In this document: piece after piece, positions 45,013 to 54,404 of the stretch | Numbering within the stretch: the stretch's first letter is position 1 | Layout: each line of letters begins with the position of its first letter | Source: Undibacterium paludis | GTDB taxonomy: Bacteria > Pseudomonadota > Gammaproteobacteria > Burkholderiales > Burkholderiaceae_D | Reading direction: 5' to 3' | DNA: 64,000 bases | Assembly: GCF_022568815.1 (NCBI RefSeq) | Contig: NZ_JAKZHX010000016.1 | Location: 78,767-142,766, forward strand | The notes under the pieces: model-generated | Told to the model about the DNA's origin: nothing | Database searches by the model: none | What the model saw: the letters and a program-made list of their open reading frames with translations, nothing else | Made by a program: the position numbers and the translations under genes

Positions 45013-48000
45013 TTACTTGAGAGAAAAATCAACCCGGTTGGGGACACCTTTGTCCTTGATACCATCGGCATTCAACCTCGGGGCAATCAGGAACAGCCTC
45101 TCCCTCTCTATGCCGGCGATGTCTTCCAGATAATCACGTACGGTATCAGCACGCTTTTGCGCCAGGCTGCGCAGGGCGTCCGGGGTAACTACTGTATTGG
45201 CCAATATCATTTTCTCGGCCTCTGCGGTAGGCAGGGTTTTGGCCATGCCTATGGCATTACGCGGCTTGGTGAATTTCTCTGCCTGATAAACTTCTTCCAC
45301 ATACTTTGCTTTTTCTGCCTCCGAGATGGTGATGTCGTCTTTTTTAATGGTGCGATCCTTTTGGTGGACATCTTTCCATTTCAGTTCACGCATTTTTTGC
45401 AGCAGGATCAACTGGCGTATGCCATCGGTGTCCGTTGCGGTATCAACCCGGCCCGTAATGTCCAGCTTCAGGCCCGAGCGGTTTTTCAGGGCCTTGGCCA
45501 GGCTGTCGAGTTTGGCCGTAGCTTCCGGGGTCAAACTGGTCTGGCCTGGCAGGAACTCTGTGTAGGCGAGTTCTTCACCTCCACCGCCAAACATGGAGCC
45601 AAGCAAGGCAAACGGCGAAGTCACTGCCTTGGTGATGATATTGACAAATACCTTGAAGATGATGCCGCCAACTGAAAACTGCGGATCGGACAAAGACCCG
45701 GTAATCGGTAAATTGATGGCGATACGCCCCTGGTTATCACGCAGCAAGGCCACCGCCAGCATGACTGGCAACTTGGTGGCCGACGGGCTTTCCACTCTCT
45801 CTCCGAAAGTCAGTTGATCAAGGCGCACATCGTTTTCAGCCTGCAATTGCTGGTTTTCTATACGATAAGAAACCTGCATGGACAGTTTGCCTTTTTCTAT
45901 GACATAGCCTGCATACTTGGCAGCATAAGGTGTCAGCCGGGTCAGCTCCAGGCCATTTGCACTGGCCTTGACATCCATGAAAACAGGATTGGCCAGGGGA
46001 TTCAGACTGCCGGAAATAACCAGCGGCGCATCGTCATCAACCTTGCCTGTCAATTCTATGGTCGCCGGCTGCGGGTTGTCCGAAGCAATTGCACCAATGG
46101 TGCCGGTCACGCCAGTCAGGTTGGCCGTATAGTTGGGTTTAACAAAATTATCAGTGAAGTTGATATTGCCGCCGCGCAGTGTGGTTTGGGCAATGCGTAT
46201 CACGACGGGATTGAGCTTTTCTGGCTTGGCTGGCAAGGGTACGGTCACAATATTGGTCGTCGCTGTCTTGCTGGTCACGGCTTTGGTGGCATCAGCATTA
46301 TTATCATTTTGAGCCTGGACCGGTGCAGCGTCATCATCGCTGGCTTTCTTGGTGCTGAGTATGGTTTGTATATTCAGCTTGCCCTTGGATGACAAGATGG
46401 CGCGCGCATAAAAATCATTGAGGGCCAGTTTTTTCAGGGTCACCAGTTGCTTGTCACCGCCGATCTGGGCGCTGACGCCATCCATGGCAATGCTCTTCCA
46501 TTCGAGAAAATCTTCTTCGGCGCCGTTTTCCAGCAGGTGAAAATCTGTCAGCGCCAGCATGCCTTCATAGTTGATCTGCCTGCCTGCATCCAGAATGTTG
46601 TTGAGGCTAAGCTTGCCCTTGACATCGGCGCGGCCGCGTGTCAGTTGCGCATTCACATACGGTGATACATAAGGGAAGAATGCTGAGACTGGCAATGCCT
46701 GACCATCCAGGTTCAAGCTGATATTTTTCAGTTGTGCACTGGCTGTCGCATCCAGATTCAGTTTGGCCTTGCGCCCTATATTGGTTTGCAGAGTCAGCTT
46801 GATTGCCTGTGACAGGTCGCTGCTGAGTTTTTCTGCGTGCAGATTGAAGGTATCCAGCTTAAGATTGACCTCCGGCTGCATGGACTTGTCACTGAAGCTG
46901 GCTGCCGCTCCCTTGAAATCAAGGCTGGCCAGATTGACTTTCCAGGCTGGCGCAGGTGTGCCGGTACTTGCCTTGTCGAGGTTGCCGGCAACTTCAGCTT
47001 TTTTGGGGGCATCGCTATTGCGCAACCACTTTTTCAGATTCAGCACCGCCTGCTCATCACGTCGTATGTCGCTGGTCAAACCGTCAAACACCACACTGCC
47101 TATGTTGATTTGCTTGCTTTCGGTATTGAGCGCGAGCTTGTCAAGCGCCAGGGTCTTCAGGCTGATACTGCCGTCATCGGGAGATTTGCCCTTGATGGTA
47201 AACTGACTCAACTTGAAGTTCAGGTCATCAAGCTGAACAATCCCTTTTTCCAGTTGCACGCGGGCGCCCATGTCAACCTGGCCGCTGACACTGGCTGTCA
47301 GGAAAGGGGAAAAAAATGCCTGGTAGCTGGCAAGTGACCAGGCATTCAGGGCCAGTTGACCTTTCAGGGCAGCCTGGACAGCTTGGACTTCACCATCAAA
47401 TTTAAGAGCTTCATCATGCTCGCCGCTGAGTGCCATTTGAAAAGCCGCAGGCTTGGCATCAGCCGCTGAAGACAAATGCTGGGCCTTGAGGCTGATATCC
47501 TGCAAATTCACCGTCTGCGCAGGCGAGGCATGCCGGGCGTCACGCAAATGGAACCGCCCCTTGTCGATTTGCAGCTCTGCCAGCTGCAGTAACGGCGCTG
47601 CGGGTTTTTCTGCAGAAGCAGCAGCGGAAGCAGCCTTGGGCGCAGATGCCGCTGCCTTGGTTTCAGGTTTGGCAGCAGTTTTTTTGCTTTCTTCAGCAGC
47701 CAAAGCTTTTACCCAGTTGAGCTGACCTTGCTGGTCTATATCCATCCACAATTCTGGTGCCGTCAATTCCAGCCTGGTCAGGCTGGCAGCAGCGGTCATG
47801 ATATTGAGTTGCTTGATCTGTGTATGCAAGCTGCCCAGTTTGAGCAAGGCAGCATCAGCCTTGTCATTGACAGTCACATCATCAAGGTGCACATCACCAG
47901 CCAGCAAGAGCTCTGGATGGGCATTCTTGCGACTGAAGATCAGGTCAAGTTTGGTCGACAGTTTGGCGCTCTGGACTTTTACCGGCAGGCTCACTGGCAC

Positions 48001-48738
48001 ATAAGGCAGGTATTGTGTCAGATCAAGCTTGTCGAGATCAATTGCCAGCGCAGTATCAAGGGAGCTGGTAAACGGCTTGGCCCTGCCCTTCAGCGAAAAT
48101 GGCGAACCATTGACTTTTGCGGACAACATCGGTTCGACAAAACTGTCAACCTGGTTGGGAAAGTTGGATGCAAACGGCACGCCTATCTGCAAGGCTTCTA
48201 TCTTGAACTGCTCATTGACGACCTTGTCATCAATATCGATCTTACCGCCTTCAAGTTGCAGGTTCGCCAGCGAGAATCGTGCGGGCGTATCACTCTTGGG
48301 CATGGCGGCGATTTTATCGAGGATGTCGGTAAAATTATAGCGACCGTAACCGTCACCCGAAGTGCGGACAATATGCACATAAGGTTCTTTGATTCTGACT
48401 TCATCAATGATCAGCGCCTGGCGGAACAGGGATGCCAGCGACAGGTTCAGCACCAGTTCCCTGACCTTGACAGCGGCAGTATGCTGATCCGCCTCATACA
48501 GGCGGAGGCCGTCGATGGTCAGTGCCAGCCTGAACGGTGAAAAGCGGATATCATCCATATCGAGCTTGCGCCCTATCTGCTGCTGTACCTGCTCAGCGGC
48601 GATGCGCTTGACCAGACCGGGCAAGAAGGCCCAGCTCAGGACAATGAGCAACACCAGCAAACCAGACAAGCCTGCAGCCCAGCGCCCCAGATGCCAGCGA
48701 TGATAGGCGATGGTCAGTGTTTGCTTTACTTTTGTCAT
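45013..48738 (-). CDS. DUF748/AsmA-like giant envelope protein
   Basis: The 1241-residue protein has one N-terminal membrane anchor (LSGLLVLLIVLSWAFL) and then long beta-rich AsmA-type repeats (LDMDDIRFSPFRLALTIDGLRLYE, VRIKEPYVHI). A low-complexity Ala/Lys linker occurs near residues 345-390, and many segments of DIKGKL type follow. The C-terminal 200 residues contain an OmpA-like stretch (YTEFLPGQTSLTPEATAKLDSLAKAL, LDITGRVD). Members of this group, like YhdP, YdbH and TamB, are thought to bridge the periplasm and carry lipids to the outer membrane; that role is inferred. It is a single-gene unit. Confidence 0.88.
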   Translation of the reverse strand: MTKVKQTLTIAYHRWHLGRWAAGLSGLLVLLIVLSWAFLPGLVKRIAAEQVQQQIGRKLDMDDIRFSPFRLALTIDGLRLYEADQHTAAVKVRELVLNLSLASLFRQALIIDEVRIKEPYVHIVRTSGDGYGRYNFTDILDKIAAMPKSDTPARFSLANLQLEGGKIDIDDKVVNEQFKIEALQIGVPFASNFPNQVDSFVEPMLSAKVNGSPFSLKGRAKPFTSSLDTALAIDLDKLDLTQYLPYVPVSLPVKVQSAKLSTKLDLIFSRKNAHPELLLAGDVHLDDVTVNDKADAALLKLGSLHTQIKQLNIMTAAASLTRLELTAPELWMDIDQQGQLNWVKALAAEESKKTAAKPETKAAASAPKAASAAASAEKPAAPLLQLAELQIDKGRFHLRDARHASPAQTVNLQDISLKAQHLSSAADAKPAAFQMALSGEHDEALKFDGEVQAVQAALKGQLALNAWSLASYQAFFSPFLTASVSGQVDMGARVQLEKGIVQLDDLNFKLSQFTIKGKSPDDGSISLKTLALDKLALNTESKQINIGSVVFDGLTSDIRRDEQAVLNLKKWLRNSDAPKKAEVAGNLDKASTGTPAPAWKVNLASLDFKGAAASFSDKSMQPEVNLKLDTFNLHAEKLSSDLSQAIKLTLQTNIGRKAKLNLDATASAQLKNISLNLDGQALPVSAFFPYVSPYVNAQLTRGRADVKGKLSLNNILDAGRQINYEGMLALTDFHLLENGAEEDFLEWKSIAMDGVSAQIGGDKQLVTLKKLALNDFYARAILSSKGKLNIQTILSTKKASDDDAAPVQAQNDNNADATKAVTSKTATTNIVTVPLPAKPEKLNPVVIRIAQTTLRGGNINFTDNFVKPNYTANLTGVTGTIGAIASDNPQPATIELTGKVDDDAPLVISGSLNPLANPVFMDVKASANGLELTRLTPYAAKYAGYVIEKGKLSMQVSYRIENQQLQAENDVRLDQLTFGERVESPSATKLPVMLAVALLRDNQGRIAINLPITGSLSDPQFSVGGIIFKVFVNIITKAVTSPFALLGSMFGGGGEELAYTEFLPGQTSLTPEATAKLDSLAKALKNRSGLKLDITGRVDTATDTDGIRQLILLQKMRELKWKDVHQKDRTIKKDDITISEAEKAKYVEEVYQAEKFTKPRNAIGMAKTLPTAEAEKMILANTVVTPDALRSLAQKRADTVRDYLEDIAGIERERLFLIAPRLNADGIKDKGVPNRVDFSLK

Positions 48739-49071
48739 GATGCGGCCTTATTGCTTTTTTTGGTTGATACGGTGGCTTTATTACAAGACCGAACATCTCA
48801 ACACAGAGACACAGAGGGGGTACAGAGATGCACAGAGAAAAAGCATCTTCCTCTTGTGATTATTATTGTCGATTTTACGCTGTCTCTTTGTGCAGGTATT
48901 TTGTCTTGTTAATTAACTTACTTATTTACTTCACCGCATTATAGCCCCCGACCTCGGCCATAAAAAGCAAACCCCGCCAATGCGGGGTTAAAGAATGTGA
49001 ACCCTATGTCAACAAATACAAAAAACTTAAGGATGGACAAGCATGTGAAACACAACTGAAACACATTATGT
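48739..49071. other. Intergenic region with CACAGAG-rich tract
   Basis: This 333-bp gap has a low-complexity stretch at about 48801-48842 in which CACAGAG/ACAGAG recurs five times. It is followed by TA-rich sequence and the hutI terminator. No gene is seen. Confidence 0.5.
48961..48989 (-). terminator. hut operon terminator
   Basis: AACCCCGC (48970-48977) pairs perfectly with GCGGGGTT (48982-48989). On the minus strand the stem is followed by TGCTTTTTA. It lies about 80 bp beyond hutI. Confidence 0.8.
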
Positions 49072-50295
49072 CTAGGCCAGCACTGTCCCCGCAAACACCT
49101 TGGCCTGCAAGGGATTGCCGCCTATGTGATAGGCGAGGTCAGCCGGCCTGGCAATCGCCCACAGGGCAAAGTCAGCAGCCTTGCCAACTGTCAGGCTGCC
49201 GGTTTCTGCCTGCAACCCCAACGCTCGCGCCGCATAACAGGTCACGCCCTGCAAGGCTTCAAGCGGTGTCATGCGGAACAGTGTGCATGCCATGTTCATG
49301 ACCAGCAGCAAAGACGTCATCGGCGAGGTGCCGGGATTGCAGTCGGTAGAGATGGCGACAGGTACACCGGCGTCACGCAAGGCTTGCAGCGGTGGGTACT
49401 TGGTTTCACGAAGAAAGTAGAAAGCCCCCGGCAAGAGCACGGCCACCGTACCGCTGGCCGCCATGGCGGCGATACCTTCTTCTGACAGATATTCCAGGTG
49501 ATCAGCAGACAGACCCTGGTATTTTGCCGTCAGGGCGGCACCTCCCTGATCAGACAATTGCTCGGCATGCAGTTTGACCGGTAAACCATGTTGTTGCGCA
49601 GCCTGGAATACGCGCTCGGTCTGGGCCGGGCTAAAGCCTATCTTCTCGCAAAACACATCGACTGCGTCAACGAGGCCTTCAGTTGCCAGAGCAGGCAGCA
49701 TTTGCCCGCATACCAGGTCTATGTAATCATCTGTCCGGCCCGCATATTCTGGCGGCAAGGCGTGCGCCCCCAAAAAAGTGGTTTTGACCCGTAGAGGGAA
49801 TTCGCGCCCTATCCGTCTCGCCACACGCAGGATGCGCGCCTCGGTTTCCAGGTCTAGCCCATAGCCGGATTTGATTTCCAGCGTGGTGACGCCTTCTGCC
49901 AGCATGGCATGCAGGCGCGGCAGGCTTTGCGCCAGCAATTCATCTTCCGTGGCAGCACGGGTGGCGCGTACGGTGGAGACAATGCCACCGCCCTGTCGGG
50001 CGATTTCTTCATAGGCCACACCATTGAGGCGAGCCTCAAATTCATTGCTGCGGTTGCCTGCATACACCAGGTGGGTATGGCAATCGATCAGGCCAGGTGT
50101 CAGCCAGCAACCTTTGCCATCGTGGGTCTTGGTCGCCGCATGCTGTGCAGGCAAGTCAGTCTGCTTGCCCAGCCAGGCAATTTTGCCGTCCTTGACGGCA
50201 ATCGCCGCATCCCTGATCTCGCCATAACCGGCATCCATGCAGGCAAGGTGGATATTGATCCACAGACTGTCCCAATTGTGTTCTGTGGTCTGCAT
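49072..50295 (-). CDS. hutI: Imidazolonepropionase
   Basis: Reading from the ATG at 50295 gives 407 residues, the normal size. HutI hydrolyses imidazolone-5-propionate to formimino-glutamate, the third step of histidine breakdown. It has metal ligands in GLIDCHTHLVYAGNRSNEF, ESGYGL-like KSGYGLDLETE, KTTFLGAHALP, KLHAEQLSDQGG, LSADHLEYLSEEG and ISTDCNPGTSP. The hutD stop and this start overlap as TGATG, so they are coupled. It is the last gene of the operon; no gene for the next step (formiminoglutamate cleavage) lies in the window. Confidence 0.97.
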   Translation of the reverse strand: MQTTEHNWDSLWINIHLACMDAGYGEIRDAAIAVKDGKIAWLGKQTDLPAQHAATKTHDGKGCWLTPGLIDCHTHLVYAGNRSNEFEARLNGVAYEEIARQGGGIVSTVRATRAATEDELLAQSLPRLHAMLAEGVTTLEIKSGYGLDLETEARILRVARRIGREFPLRVKTTFLGAHALPPEYAGRTDDYIDLVCGQMLPALATEGLVDAVDVFCEKIGFSPAQTERVFQAAQQHGLPVKLHAEQLSDQGGAALTAKYQGLSADHLEYLSEEGIAAMAASGTVAVLLPGAFYFLRETKYPPLQALRDAGVPVAISTDCNPGTSPMTSLLLVMNMACTLFRMTPLEALQGVTCYAARALGLQAETGSLTVGKAADFALWAIARPADLAYHIGGNPLQAKVFAGTVLA

Positions 50296-50939
50296 CAACT
50301 GTCACCCATGCTCAAAAATTGTATGCGTACCAGGTAAAGTACGGCCTCTTCTGCGGCGCGCAGTTTCAGACGTATGCCACCATGCTCATGCTCTTCTTCA
50401 AACAGATAGCAATCATGGTCTTTCAAGGTTTCGCCCGTGGACAGCTCTGCCTCGCCTTCAGCGCAAAACAATAACAGCTGCTGGGCATCATCGGCTTCGA
50501 TCAGGTGATTGCCTGCGCCCAGCCTTTGCATGTGATGGGTGCAGACATCGCGTCGCGTCATCATGTTCAGGTCCAGTACGGTGCCATGCAGCAGTTCAGC
50601 ATTGATCGGTGTTTCGCCCCGGAACTGGTGGGGCAAGCTGTCTTTTTTCAGGAACACGCTGCTACCATGGGCCTGTTCACTATCGCCATGCAGGATCAGG
50701 CCGTCACCTGACAGGATGGCCAGCGTCCGGTCTATCTGGGCAAAATGCGAGAACGGGCCATTGCTGCTGACTGTCGCAGTACTCAGGCGCCAGACGAAAT
50801 GTTCAAGACCGGCGCCTGCCGGGAACACCGCCAGCTCAGTCGTGCTGCCACCGCCATTTTTCCACGGCATGGTTTGATAGTCTTGTTTTGACCACTTATG
50901 CGTCAGCTTACTTGCTGACCTGGCTGTCAACTTGGGCAT
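50295..50939 (-). CDS. hutD: HutD family protein
   Basis: The 214-residue protein is a bicupin of the HutD/Ves family: MPWKNGGGSTTELAVFP near the N-terminus, FVWRLSTATVSSNGPFSHFAQIDRTLAILSGDG in the first barrel and FCAEGEAELS in the second. HutD is not an enzyme of the pathway; it is proposed to bind formimino-glutamate or related products and damp excessive hut activity. It lies between hutH and hutI, coupled to hutI, and after a structured 148-bp gap. Confidence 0.93.
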   Translation of the reverse strand: MPKLTARSASKLTHKWSKQDYQTMPWKNGGGSTTELAVFPAGAGLEHFVWRLSTATVSSNGPFSHFAQIDRTLAILSGDGLILHGDSEQAHGSSVFLKKDSLPHQFRGETPINAELLHGTVLDLNMMTRRDVCTHHMQRLGAGNHLIEADDAQQLLLFCAEGEAELSTGETLKDHDCYLFEEEHEHGGIRLKLRAAEEAVLYLVRIQFLSMGDS

Positions 50940-50969
50940 AATTTATTCAATTCTTCAGGCAAACAAACA

Positions 50970-51004
50970 GATAATGGCTTACCCAAAACGGGCAAGCCAT
51001 TATC
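50970..51004 (-). other. Strong stem-loop, hutH-hutD gap
   Basis: GATAATGGCTT-A-CCC pairs with GGG-C-AAGCCATTATC around AAAAC, a stem of 14 pairs with one internal mismatch. On the minus strand it is followed by TGTTTGTTT, a broken T-run, so it may work as a partial terminator inside the operon. Confidence 0.65.
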
Positions 51005-51022
51005 TTAAACCAACAAGCGTCA

Positions 51023-51064
51023 AACTATCTGGCCAATATTGGGTCAGACCCGGCCCAGATAGTT
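51023..51064 (-). other. Second stem-loop, hutH-hutD gap
   Basis: AACTATCTGG (51023-51032) pairs with CCAGATAGTT (51055-51064). The loop contains another small hairpin, GGGTC-A-GACCC (51041-51051). It lies between the hutH stop and the hairpin at 50970. Confidence 0.65.
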
Positions 51065-51087
51065 GAGTCAGGCACTTTAGCAAGTAC

Positions 51088-52632
51088 TTAAGCCAGATAC
51101 AGGCCTTGATACAATTGCTGGCATTGTGCGCTCAATTGACCATCAATCACCAGTTTTTTTGCAGCTTCGATATCCGGCGCAAAATACCGGTCCTTGTCAT
51201 AGAAAGTCACTTTGTCACGCAAAAGCTGTTGAACCTGCTTGAGCATGGCAGAGGTTTGCAGCGGCGCATGGAAGTCCACCCCCTGGGCGGCCGCGAGCAA
51301 TTCTATGCCAACAATGGTGGCCGTATTGTGCGCCATTTCATGGAGGCGACGTGCGCCATAGGTAGCCATGCTGACATGGTCTTCCTGGTTGGCTGAAGTC
51401 GGTATGGTATCGACACTGGATGGATGGGCATGTGACTTATTCTCCGAAGCCAATGCTGCTGCCGTCACATGGGCAATCATGAAGCCGGAATTGAGGCCAG
51501 ACGAAGGCACCAGGAATGGTGGCAAACCAGAAATCGACGCGTCAATCAGCAAGGCGATGCGGCGCTCAGAGATGGAGCCTATCTCGGCAATCGCCAGCGC
51601 CAGGGTGTCTGCCGCAAAAGCCACAGGCTCGGCATGGAAGTTGCCGCCAGAAATCACTTCGCCAGTTTCAACGAATACCAGCGGGTTATCAGTCACTGCA
51701 TTGGCTTCTATCAACAGTGTGCGTGCGGCATTGTTAATGATGTCCAGACAGGCGCCCATGACTTGCGGCTGGCAGCGCAGGCAGTATGGATCTTGCACAC
51801 GCTCATCATTGACCAGGTGGGACTGGCGGATTTCACTGCCAGACAACAGATTGCGATAAATTTGTGCGGTAGCAATTTGCCCGGGTTGACCACGACTGGT
51901 GTGGATACGTGGATCAAATGGCGCATCGCTGCCCTTGGCTGCATCAACAGACAAGGCGCCGGTGATCGTCGCCGCTTCTAGCAGGCGTTCTGCCAGGAAC
52001 AGGCCGTTCAGTGCAAGTGCGGTCGATACCTGTGTACCATTGATCAGTGCCAAACCCTCTTTGGCGGCCAGAACGACAGGTGCAATGCCTGCCGCTGCCA
52101 GTGCTTCTTTGGCATTGACCAGTTTGCCGTTGACGCGCACATCGCCTTCACCCAATAGCGCCAGCGTCATGTGGGACAATGGGGCCAGATCACCAGATGC
52201 GCCAACCGACCCCTTGACCGGGATAGTCGGCATGATGCCGGCGTTATACATGGCAATCATGGCATCAATGACCGAAGCACGTATGCCGGAAACACCACGG
52301 GCCAGACTGGCAATCTTCATCAACAGTATCAGGCGCACGACTTCATCAGAAATCAACTCACCGGAACCGACGGAGTGCGACAAAATCAGGTTGCGCTGCA
52401 ACAGCTCAAGCTGTTCATCCGGGATGCGGGTTTTGGCCAGTTTGCCAAAACCAGTGTTGATGCCGTATGCAGCGTCCCCCTTGGCAACTATCTTGTCTAT
52501 CGTTGCAGACGAGGCATTGATGGCCGCATAAGCAGTATCAACCAGCTTCAAAGGCCGGGCTGCGGCCCAGACAGCGCGCAAGTCTGCCAGGCGCATTTGA
52601 CCAGGTTCTATGGTAAAGGTGGACGTATTCAT
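51088..52632 (-). CDS. hutH: Histidine ammonia-lyase
   Basis: This 514-residue enzyme removes ammonia from histidine to give urocanate, the first step of the pathway. The Ala145-Ser146-Gly147 triad in KGSVGASGDLAPLSHM condenses into the MIO electrophile. YGINTGFGKLA, NGTQVSTAL and the C-terminal QEDHVSMATYGARRL block are also present. The length is normal for the family. It follows the permease gene by 35 bp. Confidence 0.98.
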   Translation of the reverse strand: MNTSTFTIEPGQMRLADLRAVWAAARPLKLVDTAYAAINASSATIDKIVAKGDAAYGINTGFGKLAKTRIPDEQLELLQRNLILSHSVGSGELISDEVVRLILLMKIASLARGVSGIRASVIDAMIAMYNAGIMPTIPVKGSVGASGDLAPLSHMTLALLGEGDVRVNGKLVNAKEALAAAGIAPVVLAAKEGLALINGTQVSTALALNGLFLAERLLEAATITGALSVDAAKGSDAPFDPRIHTSRGQPGQIATAQIYRNLLSGSEIRQSHLVNDERVQDPYCLRCQPQVMGACLDIINNAARTLLIEANAVTDNPLVFVETGEVISGGNFHAEPVAFAADTLALAIAEIGSISERRIALLIDASISGLPPFLVPSSGLNSGFMIAHVTAAALASENKSHAHPSSVDTIPTSANQEDHVSMATYGARRLHEMAHNTATIVGIELLAAAQGVDFHAPLQTSAMLKQVQQLLRDKVTFYDKDRYFAPDIEAAKKLVIDGQLSAQCQQLYQGLYLA

Positions 52633-52667
52633 GGGTAAGACCTGCTCTTTCAGACAATGGAGGTAAA

Positions 52668-54077
52668 TTAATTTTTGGGATAAATCATGGCGGCGGGTAC
52701 CCGCATCGTGCGTTTTGCCAAAGGCAAATAGACGAGCGAGGTGACCAGCAGACTGACTATCCAGGATATGTCGGCGCCGCCCATCATGGTAGCCAGCGCG
52801 CCGGTGTACAGCTTTTGATTCAAAAAAGGAATTTGCACGATGATACCCAGGGCATAACAGCCCAGCGCCACCATGTTATAGGCGCCATAGCGGCCACTGG
52901 CATCGTACAGGGCCGGGATATCGACTTTTTCTTTCGACACCAGGTAGTAATCAACCAGGTTGATCGCACTCCAAGGCACGAATACGGCCAGCAGGAGCAG
53001 GACAAAGTTCTTGAAGTTATTGAGAAAATCAGCACTGGCGGCAATTGCAATCAATACGGAGCAAATCACAAAGGCAATGATGTACAAACCCCGTGCACGC
53101 GGCGAAATCTGCGACCTGTTATTGAAACCGCTGACAGTCGTCAGGATGGACATGAAGCCGCCGTACGCGTTGAGGCAATTGACTGTCAGCTTGCCGGTAA
53201 CAATGACCAGGTAAATCACCACCGCCATCGCAGGCCCCGCCAGTTCGCCAAGAAAACCAACCTGGTTTTTCAAGAAAGCACCACCAGATGCGGCCACCAG
53301 TACACCAAATGTCATCGCCACCTGGGCGCCTATGGCCGTGCCAAGAAAGGTGGACCAGAAAGTGGATTTGATCGTGGTATGCGAAGGCAGATAACGTGAG
53401 TAATCCGCCACATAGGGGGCAAAGGTCAGCTGCCAACCCGCTGACAAGGCGACTGTCAGCAAGAAAGTGCCTATGCTGAAAGGTTTTTTGCCAAAGGCAG
53501 CGGCGACATCGTAGTGCCCGAACAGTTGCAATGCCAGGTAAGCAAAACCAAGTATGCCAACCACTGTCGCCACTCGCCCCAGGATATGGATGAACCTGTA
53601 ACCGGCAATCGCCAGTATGGCAGTCAGTGCGCCGAAGATGATCATGCCAGTCTGTGCGGTCTCAAAACCAAACATCTTGTTGATGGCCTGACCGGACAAA
53701 ACCGTGCCAGTCGCTGCAAAGCCCAGATACATGACAATCACCAGCAGCAAAGGCAGGGCTGCACCCTTGACGCCAAACTGCACACGGCTCGATATCATTT
53801 GTGGCAAACCCAGACGCGGCCCCTGCGCAGAATGCAGGGCCATGACTGCACCGCCGAGTATGTTGCCGAGCAACAGGCCGATGATGGCGCTCAGGGCTTC
53901 AGAACCAAACACAATGGACAGCGCACCGTCAACGATGGCCGTGATTTGCAGATTGGCGCCCATCCATAGCGTGAACTGGCTGTTTGAAGAGCCATAGCGT
54001 TCTGCTTCCGGCACCATATCTATGGTGCGCCTCTCTATATTTGCATTACCTGAAAGCGGACTGGCTTGCGTGTTCAA
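52668..54077 (-). CDS. NCS1-type permease in the hut operon
   Basis: The 469-residue protein has about 12 membrane helices. The N-terminal blocks IDMVPEAERYGSSNSQFTLWMGANLQI and LGNILGGAVMALHSAQGPRLGLPQMISSR are typical of the cytosine/purine (CodB/NCS1) transporters. Its position between hutU and hutH suggests it imports histidine, urocanate or a related imidazole rather than cytosine; this is inference. The 327-bp gap upstream holds a palindromic repeat. Confidence 0.92.
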   Translation of the reverse strand: MNTQASPLSGNANIERRTIDMVPEAERYGSSNSQFTLWMGANLQITAIVDGALSIVFGSEALSAIIGLLLGNILGGAVMALHSAQGPRLGLPQMISSRVQFGVKGAALPLLLVIVMYLGFAATGTVLSGQAINKMFGFETAQTGMIIFGALTAILAIAGYRFIHILGRVATVVGILGFAYLALQLFGHYDVAAAFGKKPFSIGTFLLTVALSAGWQLTFAPYVADYSRYLPSHTTIKSTFWSTFLGTAIGAQVAMTFGVLVAASGGAFLKNQVGFLGELAGPAMAVVIYLVIVTGKLTVNCLNAYGGFMSILTTVSGFNNRSQISPRARGLYIIAFVICSVLIAIAASADFLNNFKNFVLLLLAVFVPWSAINLVDYYLVSKEKVDIPALYDASGRYGAYNMVALGCYALGIIVQIPFLNQKLYTGALATMMGGADISWIVSLLVTSLVYLPLAKRTMRVPAAMIYPKN

Positions 54078-54265
54078 AATAGTGTGTCTCCTGTGTTTTT
54101 AAAACCAGACAGCACGCAGACATGGTACAGATCATTCCTGGTCTTGGTGTCGCTGTTTTTTTGGCTGGAAATATACTGCCCCCTCAGCTAGCGATGTATC
54201 CCGCTATCGCCGATTGCATTACTATTTTCGATTCTTCACTTACCGGACATGTGCACAAATTATTC

Positions 54266-54352
54266 GTAGGTTGGGCTAGGTTCCATCAGCCCAACAACCG
54301 TATCCCTTATCGACCGCCGAGTGTTGGGCTGGTAAAGCTTAGCCCAACCTAC
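54266..54352. repeat. Nested inverted repeat, GTAGGTTGGGCT family
   Basis: Outer arms GTAGGTTGGGCTA (54266-54278) and TAGCCCAACCTAC (54340-54352) are perfect complements. Inner arms CAGCCCAACA (54287-54296) and TGTTGGGCTG (54322-54331) are too. Because each outer arm can also pair with its near inner arm, it can fold as one long or two short hairpins. The GTAGGTTGGGCT string is widespread between genes of many proteobacteria. It takes up the centre of the 327-bp hutU-permease gap; the rest of that gap shows nothing else. Confidence 0.8.
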
Positions 54353-54404
54353 ACTTAGCTCAATCTACACACTGTGGTGAAAGGTCCTGCAATTAACCCG
54401 TGAT

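Noticed and set aside
48801..48842. Repeated CACAGAG considered as a CRISPR array
   Set aside because: The units are short, uneven and without spacers or cas genes; it is a low-complexity tract.
54122..54358. 78-codon frame in the hutU-permease gap
   Set aside because: Half of it is the palindromic repeat, and there is no ribosome site or family match.
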